Positions 1-9,569 of a stretch of 64,000 nt of DNA are shown in pieces (position 1 is the stretch's first letter; every line of letters starts with the position of its first letter). Made by a program: the position numbers and the translations under genes. The notes under the pieces are model-generated. The model was given only the letters and a program-made list of their open reading frames with translations, made no database searches and was not told where the DNA came from. The DNA is from Caldifermentibacillus hisashii (GTDB taxonomy: Bacteria > Bacillota > Bacilli > Bacillales > Caldibacillaceae): assembly GCF_027568575.1 (NCBI RefSeq), contig NZ_JANUVP010000014.1, one strand, 5' to 3'.

Positions 1-864
1 GGAATTGAAACCCTTTTAGATGAAATAAAGTTTGTTATTAATTTCAAGTTTATATCTTACCTATGAGGAATTGAAACCCTTTTAGATGAAATAAAGTTTG
101 TTATTAATTTCAAGTTTATATCTTACCTATGAGGAATTGAAACTTCTTCCTCATATACGCCTTCAGCCAACTCATACCGTTTATATCTTACCTATGAGGA
201 ATTGAAACGATAACCGTCCGCCTTTCCATTCGTCATATGTAATTGTTTATATCTTACCTATGAGGAATTGAAACCAGTGTAACACCTACATTGGCAATGT
301 TATTAATTGCGTTTATATCTTACCTATGAGGAATTGAAACCCATTTCAGTCCGCCTTCTAATAGCATAGGGCGTCCCGTTTATATCTTACCTATGAGGAA
401 TTGAAACCTGTGACATCAGAGGATATACTAAGACGTAATCTCCTTGTTTATATCTTACCTATGAGGAATTGAAACGCGTAACTTCCGCCGATTTCAGGGC
501 ACTGGCAACTCTGTTTATATCTTACCTATGAGGAATTGAAACCAAAATTCAAATGTTCTGTTTCACTTAATTTGATTGGTTTATATCTTACCTATGAGGA
601 ATTGAAACACTGCTTCTTCAAAATTATTCTCTAATACAATTTTCATTGTTTATATCTTACCTATGAGGAATTGAAACATGTATCGAGCCAAAATCGCCCG
701 TTTACGTGTGCCGGGTTTATATCTTACCTATGAGGAATTGAAACTGTGAAAGGTGAGATTAAAACCGCAGAAGATTTTGGCGTTTATATCTTACCTATGA
801 GGAATTGAAACTTACGAAGAGTCCGCCAAAGACCGTCGTTGACCATTTCGTTTATATCTTACCT
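1..864 (+). CRISPR. CRISPR array, leader-distal end
   Basis: Twelve complete 30-bp repeats (first at 48-77, last at 782-811) start GTTTATATC and end ATTGAAAC. A partial repeat lies at 1-11 and a decayed terminal repeat at 850-864, where only the first 15 bases match. Thirteen spacers of 35-39 bases are present. The ATTGAAAC end is the usual crRNA 5' handle, and the decayed repeat on the right marks the trailer, so transcription should run left to right from a leader outside the window. The repeat resembles type I-B or III repeats of thermophilic Firmicutes, from memory. No cas gene is in the window. Spacers 12-47 and 78-113 are identical. Confidence 0.98.
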
Positions 865-1025
865 TTGTAATAATTCATTCACTGTCATTTTCAAACTACC
901 ACCTTGTCAATTTTATTGGTCGTATCATTGTTGATCGTTTTTTCCCATTTTAAACTGAGATGAATCATTAGAATTTGATAGCGTTTATTTGTATCGTTTT
1001 ATATAAAGCAAGGAGATGTTTTAAT

Positions 1026-1736
1026 ATGACAACAATCGCATTTGATCTTGATGATACATTGTATGACAGAACGCAACCTTTAAGACAAGCCCTTTTAGAA
1101 ATTGATGAAGCGAAATCTCTCCCTTTTCATAAATTTCTTAACGTTTTTCAACAAAATAGTGATATTGCCTTTGAAAAAGTGAAAGATCATATTTGGACAC
1201 TAGAAGAATCACACATTTTCAGAATTAGAAATACGCTTCATCAACTGGGAATTGATATAAGCTTAAGTAAGGCACAAAATTTCCAAGACCAATATAAAAA
1301 AAATCAACAACAAATTGAGCCCTTTCCATGTATCTTAGAAATTTTAGACTTTCTTCAGACAAAAAATATACAAACGATAATCATTACAAACGGTCCTTCA
1401 ACTAGCCAAAGAAACAAGATTAATAATCTGAGATTAAATAAATATTTTTCTCCAGAACAGATTATTGTTTCTGAGGAAGAGAATATTGCTAAACCGGATA
1501 TTGGAATTTTTAGATTGGCTGAAAGTAGGTTTAAACTTGATAGAACCAAAACATGGTTTATAGGTGATAGCTACGTTAATGATATTGTTGGGGCGGCTAA
1601 CGCTGGTTGGAATACAATATGGTTTAACCGTAATTACAAAATAAAGAATGAAAAAACAAATTTATTGAAAACAAAAACAGTATTTTCTTCATTAGAATTG
1701 AAAGATTACCTTTTTGATATGTTTAAAAATCAATAG
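1026..1736 (+). CDS. HAD-superfamily hydrolase (haloacid dehalogenase-like phosphatase)
   Basis: A 236-residue protein with all four HAD motifs: the N-terminal AFDLDDTLYD with the nucleophilic Asp, IIITNG (motif II Thr), the motif III Lys in AKPDIGIF, and GDSYVND (motif IV acids). Spacing suggests a helical cap between motifs I and II, as in YjjG-like nucleotidases and related small-metabolite phosphatases. The substrate cannot be told. The ATG at 1026 follows AGGAG at 1011-1015 with good spacing; an upstream in-frame codon at 975 lacks a ribosome binding site. The gene stands alone between the CRISPR array and a terminator at about 1791. Confidence 0.85.
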   Translation: MTTIAFDLDDTLYDRTQPLRQALLEIDEAKSLPFHKFLNVFQQNSDIAFEKVKDHIWTLEESHIFRIRNTLHQLGIDISLSKAQNFQDQYKKNQQQIEPFPCILEILDFLQTKNIQTIIITNGPSTSQRNKINNLRLNKYFSPEQIIVSEEENIAKPDIGIFRLAESRFKLDRTKTWFIGDSYVNDIVGAANAGWNTIWFNRNYKIKNEKTNLLKTKTVFSSLELKDYLFDMFKNQ

Positions 1737-1790
1737 TATTTCTGCTAGCATTCAAAGATAAGTGAAAAGATGAGATTCTCTTTTAATAAC

Positions 1791-1830
1791 GGAATGGCAA
1801 ACTTATTTAAGCTTGCCATCCGATTTTTTT
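1791..1830 (+). terminator. Intrinsic terminator of the HAD gene
   Basis: GGAATGGCAA (1791-1800) pairs with TTGCCATCC (1813-1821) across a 12-base loop, and a run of seven T follows. It lies 55 bases after the HAD stop codon and faces the converging sigma-factor gene. Confidence 0.75.
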
Positions 1831-1960
1831 CAATCCATTTTGCTTGTCGTAAAGGGGCATTTACGCTTATCCATGAGTAATTTATTCCAGTTTATTATCG
1901 TTTTCTACCATTATTCATTGCTCGTCCTTTTCCCTGACCAAACACAGGTATACAAACGGC

Positions 1961-2461
1961 TTATTCTTTTCCCAACTGCTTCTTTAATGTGGCCAGTACT
2001 TCCCGTTTCCAGAGTTTCACGGTTGAGTAACCCACACCCAAATTTTCTGCGATTTCAGTTAGTTTGTGACCTTTTATAAAATGCAAGTCAATGAATTGTT
2101 GCTGTTTTGGCGGTAGTTGTTTGATTATGTCTTGCAGGATCCAAGTTTCGTCGCTTTTGTTATCGGCTGTTTCGTTCGCAATCTGGTTCCAGCCGACATC
2201 ATCCGGTTGGTGTTCGTGTTCGTCTTTTTGTATTTGCTTCCGGAGTTCGGTAAGGATTGAGCCGCGAATATAGTGATAAGCGTAGGTTGTCAAGGATGCC
2301 TTTTCCGGATCGTATGATTGATAGGCCCGCCACAAGCTGATTAAGGCAATTTGATAATACTCCTCATGGTTTTTGTAAATATGCAAGCCGCGTAAGATGG
2401 AGCGGATAATCGGTTGCATGCTCGCTACTAATTTTTCAAACTCATAATCTTTGTCCTTCAT
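1961..2461 (-). CDS. Sigma-70 family RNA polymerase sigma factor (small, region 2 and 4)
   Basis: A 166-residue protein. Residues about 5-85 look like sigma region 2 (DPEKASLTTYAYHYIRG resembles the -10 recognition helix area), and residues about 110-162 like region 4 with a helix-turn-helix (LTEIAENLGVGYSTVKLWKREV). There is no region 1 or 3, as in ECF or ComX/SigH-like alternative sigma factors. The ATG at 2461 has AAAGGG six bases upstream on the minus strand; the alternative TTG at 2494 has no convincing ribosome binding site. No anti-sigma gene is adjacent. Likely an alternative sigma factor or a phage-derived regulator; its targets are unknown. Confidence 0.8.
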   Translation of the reverse strand: MKDKDYEFEKLVASMQPIIRSILRGLHIYKNHEEYYQIALISLWRAYQSYDPEKASLTTYAYHYIRGSILTELRKQIQKDEHEHQPDDVGWNQIANETADNKSDETWILQDIIKQLPPKQQQFIDLHFIKGHKLTEIAENLGVGYSTVKLWKREVLATLKKQLGKE

Positions 2462-2793
2462 CAAGTACCCTTTCCGAAAGACGCGCCTTTCCAATGTATT
2501 CCCGGGTACCTATAACGTAATGAAAAAAGACGATTCTGACAAAGAGATTTTAAATCAGTTTTACCTGATTTTTACTATGTTTAACTGGATTTATGGTGCG
2601 TATAGTAGTAATTTTAGTTAAGTTAGTGGCAATTATCGCATTTTTATCCGCAATTTTAAGTTATTGTTTTACTTCTATTTTTACCTGATTTTAGTAAAAA
2701 ACGCTTAGGGTTTCTCCCCAGAAATTGATTTCAGGTCCGAAGTTTTGTTATGAAAACATTTAATATATCGATTTTGTGGCCCACTAGCATTCC
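2462..2793. other. Gene-free stretch with a repeated TTTTACCTGATTTT word
   Basis: AT-rich intergenic DNA between the sigma gene and the ROK kinase gene. The word TTTTACCTGATTTT occurs near 2558 and again near 2679, both in the same orientation. These could be binding sites for the sigma gene promoter. I see no further gene here. Confidence 0.4.
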
Positions 2794-3705
2794 CTATTTA
2801 CACGATAAACGCCAATCCGGACAGGTATTTTGCTTTATCAGTGTATTTTTTGCTAAGATGAATCCACCAATCAAGCCGGCATTTCCATTTAACTCAGTCG
2901 GGACAATATACACATCTATACCTTCATTAAATTCGGAATAGGGGAAGTAACCATTAAGAAATTTTTGAACGTATTTCCTCATCATCGGAAAGAGTATTCT
3001 TTGGTTAGAAACACCGCCGCCAATGATAATTTTTTCAGGCATGCAAATCATAATATACTGTACCAATGCTTGTGCGATATAGTATGCTTCAAGTTCCCAG
3101 ACTTTTAGATTCTGAGCAAGTTCTGTTCCCTTTTTTCCCCAACGTTTTTCAATAGCAGCGCCGGATGCCAAACCTTCAAGACAATCGCGGTGAAAAGGAC
3201 AGATCCCTTGAAAAATATCATCTTCATGTTTTCTAATGATTATATGTCCCATTTCTGGATGGGAGAGACCTTCAAGTAATTTTCCATTAACAATAGCACC
3301 GGCACCAATTCCTGTTCCTATAGTAATATAAAGGCAGCTGTTTAAGCCGACTGCAGCGCCGTAAGTATTTTCTGCCAGAACAGCCGTATTTACATCCGTT
3401 GTAAATCCAATTGGCACCTTTAACTCTTTTTGAACAACTTGAAATAAAGGATAATTTTGCCATGCAAGTTTTGGTGTATTCATAATGTAACCATAGGTTG
3501 GACTTGATTTCTTAATATCTGCCGGTCCAAAGGTTCCGATGCCTAATGAGTCTATCCGATTATCTATAAAAAATTGAATTACTTCTTTTAATGTTTCCTG
3601 AGGGCTTGTCGTCGGTATTGATATTTTCTTTAAAATTTCTCCATTTTCTGTCCCAATCCCACAGACAAATTTCGTGCCTCCTGCTTCAATTGAACCAAGT
3701 AACAT
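2794..3705 (-). CDS. ROK-family fructokinase (GmuE/ScrK-like)
   Basis: A 303-residue sugar kinase of the ROK family, by resemblance close to Bacillus GmuE/YdhR fructokinase. It has the N-terminal phosphate loop EAGGTK, the ITIGTGIGAGAI signature, the zinc-binding pattern in HPEMGHIIIRKH...CPFHRDC (His, three Cys/His further on), and the IIIGGGV segment. Known members phosphorylate fructose, some also mannose, to the 6-phosphate in the cytoplasm. It is the last gene of the minus-strand operon after the GH172 gene, separated by about 150 bases, and has its own AGAGGGA ribosome binding site. A fructose-releasing pathway fits the operon. Confidence 0.85.
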   Translation of the reverse strand: MLLGSIEAGGTKFVCGIGTENGEILKKISIPTTSPQETLKEVIQFFIDNRIDSLGIGTFGPADIKKSSPTYGYIMNTPKLAWQNYPLFQVVQKELKVPIGFTTDVNTAVLAENTYGAAVGLNSCLYITIGTGIGAGAIVNGKLLEGLSHPEMGHIIIRKHEDDIFQGICPFHRDCLEGLASGAAIEKRWGKKGTELAQNLKVWELEAYYIAQALVQYIMICMPEKIIIGGGVSNQRILFPMMRKYVQKFLNGYFPYSEFNEGIDVYIVPTELNGNAGLIGGFILAKNTLIKQNTCPDWRLSCK

Positions 3706-3858
3706 TATGCATTTCCCTCTCTTCTAAGTTATAAAATTAAAAGAATAGCCCCAAAAAGCACGTATATCTAAAGGGACAATGCCTGGTATATGTAATAACC
3801 TTTTTGGGTGCTAATCATTGGAATCACTTTTTTTTATTTTTTGACAGTAAAAGTCACT

Positions 3859-4968
3859 TTATCTAGGCCACCGTTCTTCTTTTTTTGCTAACTTTTCGAA
3901 TGGATAATGTGGTTCTGTTTGATACCAATAGGCAACAGAGGCAATGTCATCTTGTCTCTCAAAAAGGCCTTTTTTACTTACGCCGATCTGTTGGATTGTT
4001 ACTTTCAGATCTTCGTTAAATCGAATAGGATCCAGTATATGCCAACGATATAACCCTCTCATGGGAGGTACGTCATCATTGTGATAAAGATGATGAACTA
4101 AATCATCATTTTTCGAGTAATAGGGATAGCCCATGAAAGGTGTACAAAAAGTATTTTCTACAGTTTTTCCGTCTTTCTGTGTTGCAAAGCTCCAAGCCCC
4201 TCCAAAATAATCCTCCGTACCTGTTCCACAAATCGTCGGATACTGGTCATCCCCATCTATAAACATTTTCACTTCACCTTCACCCCACCAATATCTTTCT
4301 AAAGTGGTAAGCGCTAAGTAAGTTCCGACATACTGACCTTTTCCTTTCACATGATCTAAAATGATATAATCTTCAGCAATATTGGTTATTTTTTGCCGTC
4401 TCCATTGTGCATGGAAATAAGCGGTATTTTCAGGTAGTTCATCGTACAAACAGTAATCTATTTGATAAAACAACGCCGGTATCGTTCCTTCGTGTTGATT
4501 TTCAATAGTGATTTTTGCCTTTTTATGAAACGGCATAGGAAAATAACTATTGAAACCACGTGTCGGGTTCACGACAATAGGCAATGAATTCACAACACAC
4601 CATCTTGCAAAACCATTACAAAAGAAGTCTCCTAACGGGCTTTCAACGGAGGGATTTGCTTCATCATCCCAATACATACGAATCACTAAATCTCTAAGTA
4701 CAAAACAGTCCTTTTCGGTTTGATCGGTAACCGTTAACCATATATGTTGAATTACCCCTGGTCCATCTATTTCACAAAGCGTAACGGTTGATCCGGGTTC
4801 CACATCGCGAATACATGGGGAACCTTTCCGGGAAGTACCGAGTTCACTGGATGCCATCCCTCCTTTGCCTTTTTCTCCATGTGGATTCTCAGCCGTAATT
4901 GCACGGCTTCTTCCATTGTTCATTAAAGGGAGAGTAGAAAGCCCTCCTAAGAAAGGGTTAAGATTCAT
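3859..4968 (-). CDS. GH172 (DUF2961) glycoside hydrolase, putative fructofuranosidase or arabinofuranosidase type
   Basis: A 369-residue protein with the DUF2961 signature, including GPGVIQHIWLT (about 69-79), GEGEVKMFIDGDD (about 229-241) and GTGTEDYFGGAW (about 248-259). E230 or E232 and E252 are candidate catalytic acids. The family, now GH172, includes alpha-D-fructofuranosidases acting on difructose dianhydride I and exo-acting D-arabinofuranosidases; members form oligomers with shared active sites. There is no signal peptide, so it should act in the cytoplasm after import. It lies between a MalG-like permease and a fructokinase gene, with GGAGG just upstream of the ATG. The exact substrate is an inference from neighbours. 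Confidence 0.82.
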   Translation of the reverse strand: MNLNPFLGGLSTLPLMNNGRSRAITAENPHGEKGKGGMASSELGTSRKGSPCIRDVEPGSTVTLCEIDGPGVIQHIWLTVTDQTEKDCFVLRDLVIRMYWDDEANPSVESPLGDFFCNGFARWCVVNSLPIVVNPTRGFNSYFPMPFHKKAKITIENQHEGTIPALFYQIDYCLYDELPENTAYFHAQWRRQKITNIAEDYIILDHVKGKGQYVGTYLALTTLERYWWGEGEVKMFIDGDDQYPTICGTGTEDYFGGAWSFATQKDGKTVENTFCTPFMGYPYYSKNDDLVHHLYHNDDVPPMRGLYRWHILDPIRFNEDLKVTIQQIGVSKKGLFERQDDIASVAYWYQTEPHYPFEKLAKKEERWPR

Positions 4969-5012
4969 GTTTTTTCCTCCTCGATATTTTCATTTATTTT
5001 AAGTCAGTCGGA

Positions 5013-5858
5013 TTATCCTTTTACACCACCTGACATAATCCCTTCCATAATTTGTTTTTGAAAAACCGCAACAAAGATAATGATCGGTAAGATGATGATA
5101 AAGCCCATAGCACTAACAAGATCCCAAGGAACAGCATACATATTATCTCTTAAAGGCAACTGTGTAATAGCTGTAGAGAGAACCGAAATATCGCTTGAAT
5201 AGAATAACGGTGTAAAAAAGTTATTTAAGCATAGGATGAAATTGACAATACAAATGGTTGCAATAGCCGGTCTTAATAAAGGCAGTGTGACATAAAACAA
5301 GGTTTGAAAAAATCCACAGCCGTCAATCATCGCCGCCTCTTCAATTGAAACAGGTATATTATCGAGAAAGTTACGAAGGATTAATATCGAAAAAGGTAAA
5401 ATACTACTAACGTATAAGATAATTAATCCTGTATAAGTATCATATAAATGTACTTCTCTTAAAAAATCATAGAGCGGTCGGGCAGTTACAACATCTGGAA
5501 TCAACATGGAAGCTAGTATAAAAGTAACAGCTAATGTTAATCCCTTACTTTTAAATCTTGAAAAACTAAAGGCAGCTGCAACTGATACAATCATCCCGAT
5601 GAAAATGGAAAAACCAATGATAATTAAGGTATCCCTTGTTTTTCTAAGTAAATCAGCGTGTTCTATAAGGTATCTATAATTTTCTAGTGTTGGGTGATCG
5701 GGCCAATATTTAATGGGCTTTGAAAACAATTCTCCGGCAGGGGTGATGGACGATGCAAAAATCCACCACAACGGAAAAATGATAATAAATGCAACAATTG
5801 CTACCAGGCTCCATTTAAAACAATGAAGGAGCAGTCTTTTTCCTTTTTTTGAAGACAT
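5013..5858 (-). CDS. ABC sugar transporter permease (MalG type)
   Basis: A 281-residue inner-membrane protein with about six transmembrane segments and the EAA loop (EEAAMIDGCGFFQTLFYVTLPLLRPA), which contacts the ATPase. It belongs to the carbohydrate uptake transporter-1 permeases. The ATG at 5858 has AGGAG nine bases upstream; an ATG at 5882 has none. It pairs with the MalF-type permease and the lipoprotein encoded upstream in the operon. No ATPase gene is in the operon, so a shared MsmX-like ATPase is expected, as is usual in Bacillaceae. Confidence 0.9.
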   Translation of the reverse strand: MSSKKGKRLLLHCFKWSLVAIVAFIIIFPLWWIFASSITPAGELFSKPIKYWPDHPTLENYRYLIEHADLLRKTRDTLIIIGFSIFIGMIVSVAAAFSFSRFKSKGLTLAVTFILASMLIPDVVTARPLYDFLREVHLYDTYTGLIILYVSSILPFSILILRNFLDNIPVSIEEAAMIDGCGFFQTLFYVTLPLLRPAIATICIVNFILCLNNFFTPLFYSSDISVLSTAITQLPLRDNMYAVPWDLVSAMGFIIILPIIIFVAVFQKQIMEGIMSGGVKG

Positions 5859-6015
5859 TTTTCTTTCACTCCTAGTTTTCATTACTTTTGGATTCTTAAA
5901 AAAGATTTACATACAGCTTGCGAATTTGAGCACTGATGCCTTTAAAAATTCCTCCTTTAATCGGAAAAAGGTTTAAACAAGTCCTAATAAAGGAGATTAT
6001 TTCGTCAGTGTGTTA

Positions 6016-6891
6016 CTAATAATCTACTTTTTTAGCTGCATACGTACTAATCGCACTTAATATGGCCATAGCAATAAATAGTACAATCGCAATCGAGGCA
6101 GCGTATCCGGTATTCATATTAGTAAAAGCTTCTGTTGTAATCCGGTAAGCGATTAATGAAGTATCCTCCCCGGGTCCTCCGCTTGTCATGGCGTAAACAA
6201 TATCGAACATCGTTATTCTCCACATCGTAAAGAAGATACTTAATATAAAAATATTTTTGGATATGAGTGGTAATGTAATTTTAAAAAATGATTGGATTGG
6301 TCCAGCGCCATCCATTTTAGCTGATTCATATAAGTCGGACGGAATAAACTGTAATCCGGCAAGAATTAAAATAGCGAAAAACGGTATATCCTTCCATAAA
6401 TCAACTGCGATAACTGCTAATCTGGCCGTATCTGTATGAATTAACCAATCTAAATTAAAATCCGGGTTAAACCAGCGAATAAAATCATTTACTAACCCAT
6501 ATTCATTATTAAATGCCCACTTTGCTGCTATAGCAATTACTACTGTCGGCATCGCCCATGGAAGTAGCACGATGGACCTAAGCACCTTTTGAGCTTTTAT
6601 TTTCATATTTAATATGAGAGCTAGTACAATACCTAAAATGATATGGCCAAGCATGGATCCAACAACAAATAAAACTGTAAACTTAAGAGAAGTGATCATT
6701 TTAGGATCGTGAAAAATATTCATATAGTTTTGTAAACCGACAAACTCATTTGTTCCTTTTAATAAATTGACATCAAAGAAACTTATACGGAAAGTTTCGA
6801 ATATCGGATAAATGGTTGTAAAAAACCGAATGCAAAAAGCCGGGAGTACGAATATCCAAGCAATCAGCATAAATTTTTTTCCTACATACAT
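6016..6891 (-). CDS. ABC sugar transporter permease (MalF type)
   Basis: A 291-residue membrane protein with about six transmembrane helices, the MalF-like N-terminal start, the motif LLPWAMPTVVIAIAAKW, and the EAA loop YESAKMDGAGPIQSFFKITLPLI. It forms the translocation pore with the MalG-type partner encoded 157 bases downstream. It lies directly after the binding-protein gene. The 132-base spacer to the next permease gene is unusually long for an operon of this type but contains no gene. Confidence 0.9.
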   Translation of the reverse strand: MYVGKKFMLIAWIFVLPAFCIRFFTTIYPIFETFRISFFDVNLLKGTNEFVGLQNYMNIFHDPKMITSLKFTVLFVVGSMLGHIILGIVLALILNMKIKAQKVLRSIVLLPWAMPTVVIAIAAKWAFNNEYGLVNDFIRWFNPDFNLDWLIHTDTARLAVIAVDLWKDIPFFAILILAGLQFIPSDLYESAKMDGAGPIQSFFKITLPLISKNIFILSIFFTMWRITMFDIVYAMTSGGPGEDTSLIAYRITTEAFTNMNTGYAASIAIVLFIAMAILSAISTYAAKKVDY

Positions 6892-6933
6892 AGTAACGCG
6901 CCCTTCGTATAAGAATAATAGAATGCATGATAC

Positions 6934-8172
6934 TTACTGATACTTCTCTACAGCTGCTTGAGCTTTCTCACAAAATTGATCAAGTGTTATTTTGTCTTGG
7001 ATGTAATGATGGAAGAGTGTACCCATTTCAGTAATAAACTCCATCGTTTGTGGTAGCATTGGACGACCATGAATTTCATTTGTTTTTTGAATTTCGGTAT
7101 AAATATCTTTAATATCACTGTCCACAGCCGGGTTACTTGCAACATCCGCTCTTGCAGGGTATCTTTCAAAATTTTTCCAACTATTTAGTTCTCCGTCTTC
7201 ACTAGCTACATACTTAAGAAACTTAATGGCGGCTTCTTTATTTTTGGAAGATGCATTTAAGACATAACTCCATGAGTCAGTAAAGATACTTCTTTTTTCA
7301 AACTTCGGCATATTAATCATATGGATCTGATCTTTGCCGTACCGACCGGCATTTTTATAATCCCTACCGGTTCCCCACATGAAAACCATTGCATATTTCC
7401 CGTCAATAAATTTCTGATTCATTTGTTCATATTTATCAGCCATTTGATCAATTGGAGTAACTTTCCAAGTGTTCACCATATCATACATAAACTTAACGGC
7501 TTCTTTACTCTTTGGATTTGTCCAATCAAAATAATCACCACCGAAGAGATTGACAAATGTTGCAATTTCATTAAATACATATGTTTTTTCCCAAGATCCA
7601 CCATAACCGTACTGGCCATCTTTTGTGGCCGCTTTCATAAAATTGATGAAATCTTCTTTTGTTTCGATCGAAGTCATTCCGGCTTCATCTAATTTCTTTT
7701 GGTCCACCCAAAGTGCCAGATAACCTGAATACCCCGGTACCCCGATAATATCGCCCTTATTGGAAGTTAACATATCTTTCATATAACCTTGTGGGAACTG
7801 ACTAAGAATGTCACTTGTTAAAACGGTGTCTTGTAAAGGTTCAAGCCAGCCGGTGTTTTTAAAAGAAGCGGCCATTTCATCATTAATTTCAAGAACATCT
7901 ACGGATGAATCACCGGAAGAAAGGATGGTTGAAATTTTTTGTTGGCGAGTATCCGAGTCAGTCGGAGCCGCAATCCAATTTATTTTCAACCCACTTTTTT
8001 CCTCCGCCTCTTTTAACCATTCTTTAAAACCAGGTTGAGTAGATTGAATTGTGTAAAGCGTGATTTCATCTTTAGAACCGGAACTTCCTTTTTTAGAACT
8101 GGAATTCGAACATCCTGCCAATAAGGCAATGGTCATCAAAAATGCTAAAACATAGACGACTGATTTTTTCAT
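6934..8172 (-). CDS. ABC sugar transporter substrate-binding lipoprotein
   Basis: A 412-residue family 1 solute-binding protein. The signal peptide has the lipobox ALLAGC, so Cys is lipidated and the protein is held on the outer face of the membrane. The mature part shows the usual two-lobe SBP pattern (DVLEINDEMAASF, YAMVFMWGTGRDY, PAR near the end). The ATG at 8172 follows AAGGAG; upstream start codons to 8247 would extend past the signal peptide. First gene of the minus-strand operon that ends with the GH172 enzyme and fructokinase, so a fructose- or pentofuranose-containing oligosaccharide is the expected ligand. Confidence 0.9.
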   Translation of the reverse strand: MKKSVVYVLAFLMTIALLAGCSNSSSKKGSSGSKDEITLYTIQSTQPGFKEWLKEAEEKSGLKINWIAAPTDSDTRQQKISTILSSGDSSVDVLEINDEMAASFKNTGWLEPLQDTVLTSDILSQFPQGYMKDMLTSNKGDIIGVPGYSGYLALWVDQKKLDEAGMTSIETKEDFINFMKAATKDGQYGYGGSWEKTYVFNEIATFVNLFGGDYFDWTNPKSKEAVKFMYDMVNTWKVTPIDQMADKYEQMNQKFIDGKYAMVFMWGTGRDYKNAGRYGKDQIHMINMPKFEKRSIFTDSWSYVLNASSKNKEAAIKFLKYVASEDGELNSWKNFERYPARADVASNPAVDSDIKDIYTEIQKTNEIHGRPMLPQTMEFITEMGTLFHHYIQDKITLDQFCEKAQAAVEKYQ

Positions 8173-8228
8173 ATAAGATTCTCCTTTTCTGCAGTATTGT
8201 AAACTTCTTAGATTTAACGATACGATGC

Positions 8229-8247
8229 TTGATAAAATGGTTATCAA
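8229..8247. promoter_or_regulatory. Palindrome upstream of the GH172 operon, candidate operator
   Basis: TTGATAA (8229-8235) and TTATCAA (8241-8247) form a perfect 7-5-7 inverted repeat, 57 bases upstream of the binding-protein start codon and between the operon and the divergent XRE gene. It could be a regulator site; the regulator is not known. Confidence 0.4.
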
Positions 8248-8517
8248 TGGTTAATTCATTGTTTTGCTTGGTTAACCCCCTTTTTGAATAAAATAGCTTG
8301 TTTACTTTCCATAGGGCTAAAAGGTAGATAATCTTCAATTTGAAAAAGTTATCCACCCCTTTTTTATGTAAATTTCATTGTTGTACTATTTCAAATCATA
8401 TTATATAACAAATATCTATAATTTCAATACTTTTATAGATATTTTCTATTTTTTATCCACCTACTCATTCTTCTTTTTACATATCTGCTCAGGATATAAT
8501 AGGTATAGGTGATATTC

Positions 8518-8823
8518 GTGGATATTGGAAAACGTATTCGAAACCTTCGAAAATCAAAAAATATGAAGGTGAAGGAACTAGCTCAAAAAGCTTATATTTC
8601 ACAACCCTATTTAAGCGATATTGAAAACGGCAGGACTACGCCTTCTTTGGATAAACTGACGACCATTTGTGATGCTTTGGGAATAACACTGGCAGAGTTC
8701 TTTGGTTATGAATCGGAGCTAACACCGGATTTAATGCGGCTATTGGAAAACATGAAAAAACTAACGGAAGAAGAACGGAGCCATCTGGCAGATTTCATTG
8801 AGGAAATTTTGAAGCGAAACTAG
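8518..8823 (+). CDS. XRE-family transcriptional regulator (SinR-like HTH)
   Basis: A small protein of about 101 residues. Residues about 3-58 form an HTH_3 domain (IGKRIRNLRKSKNMKVKELAQKAYISQPYLSDIENGRTTPSLDKLTTICDAL spans the helices). The tail (LLENMKKLTEEERSHLADFIEEIL) resembles the SinR/SlrR dimerization region. The GTG at 8518 has AGGTGA five bases upstream; a GTG at 8509 is the alternative. It is divergent from the GH172 operon and could regulate it, but SinR-like proteins often act elsewhere. Confidence 0.78.
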   Translation: MDIGKRIRNLRKSKNMKVKELAQKAYISQPYLSDIENGRTTPSLDKLTTICDALGITLAEFFGYESELTPDLMRLLENMKKLTEEERSHLADFIEEILKRN

Positions 8824-9569
8824 GGACAGGTTGAGACCACTTAAAAACTGTTCAAATCAATTCATTTGCATGTTACGTAATGGATTAGTCTGCTCTTAAC
8901 CGACTAGATATCGGTAACTACATTGAAATTTTTCAGTAGGCTTCGGAAGGGTTCCTTGTTTCGGGGATATCGTTAATTAGTGGTTTAAATGTCGGAGTAA
9001 ATGCTGCTGGCTTTAACTCACGAGTAAAGTGGGGAATTTGCAAGGAATCATTTTTATCGCGTTCATTTAATTGCTCATAAAAATCGCCCTTTCTTAAAAT
9101 GTTTGTTTGGTCACTTACATTTTACTAGAAAGGGCGGTTTTTGTTTTTGTTGGAATACGAAAAATAAGTGGCCTCCAAAAAGCTAAATCTATGATTAGAT
9201 TATTGGACAGGATTTATGGTGCTTCAAAGTATAAAAATAACTGGTCAAAAACATTAGACAAGTTTTATTGTCTAGCTCCGGGTGCAACTACTGAGAAACT
9301 GGTCAAGCCTCATGACAAAATGGGCAAGGTTGGTTCCCTCGCTATCTCCTCGAAAATGGTAATTACATTTTCCTTGTCAATGCAGATTCAAGGAAGTAAC
9401 TCAAAGTCCTGCTACTTGGCTTCAGTTTGTAGTTTGCGAATGGGGCACCTTGAACTTTTTTAGGCAAATGAAAGGCATCCTTTGATTCATATGTACCTCT
9501 TATCAAGAGGTGATGTTTATTTATATTTGTTTTTTGAAGGGATACTTATTTCATATCATTTTCCTTTAA
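8824..9569. other. Gene-free accessory stretch with a hairpin and repeat-like DNA
   Basis: No convincing gene is present. CGCCCTTTCT (9085-9094) and AGAAAGGGCG (9127-9136) form a 10-bp stem with a 32-base loop followed by T-rich DNA, a possible terminator-like hairpin. The text near 9265-9290 (TTGTCTAGCTCCGGGTGC) looks like the start of a dispersed Bacillaceae intergenic repeat. GGGACAGGTT at 8823 matches a word repeated elsewhere in the window. Confidence 0.45.

Noticed and set aside
1813..2079. Open frame of 88 codons on the plus strand
   Set aside because: It starts within the HAD terminator and lies antisense to the sigma-factor gene, with no ribosome binding site.
9107..9463. Open frame of 118 codons
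   Set aside because: No ribosome binding site, poor protein-like composition, starts inside a hairpin and runs through text resembling a dispersed intergenic repeat.
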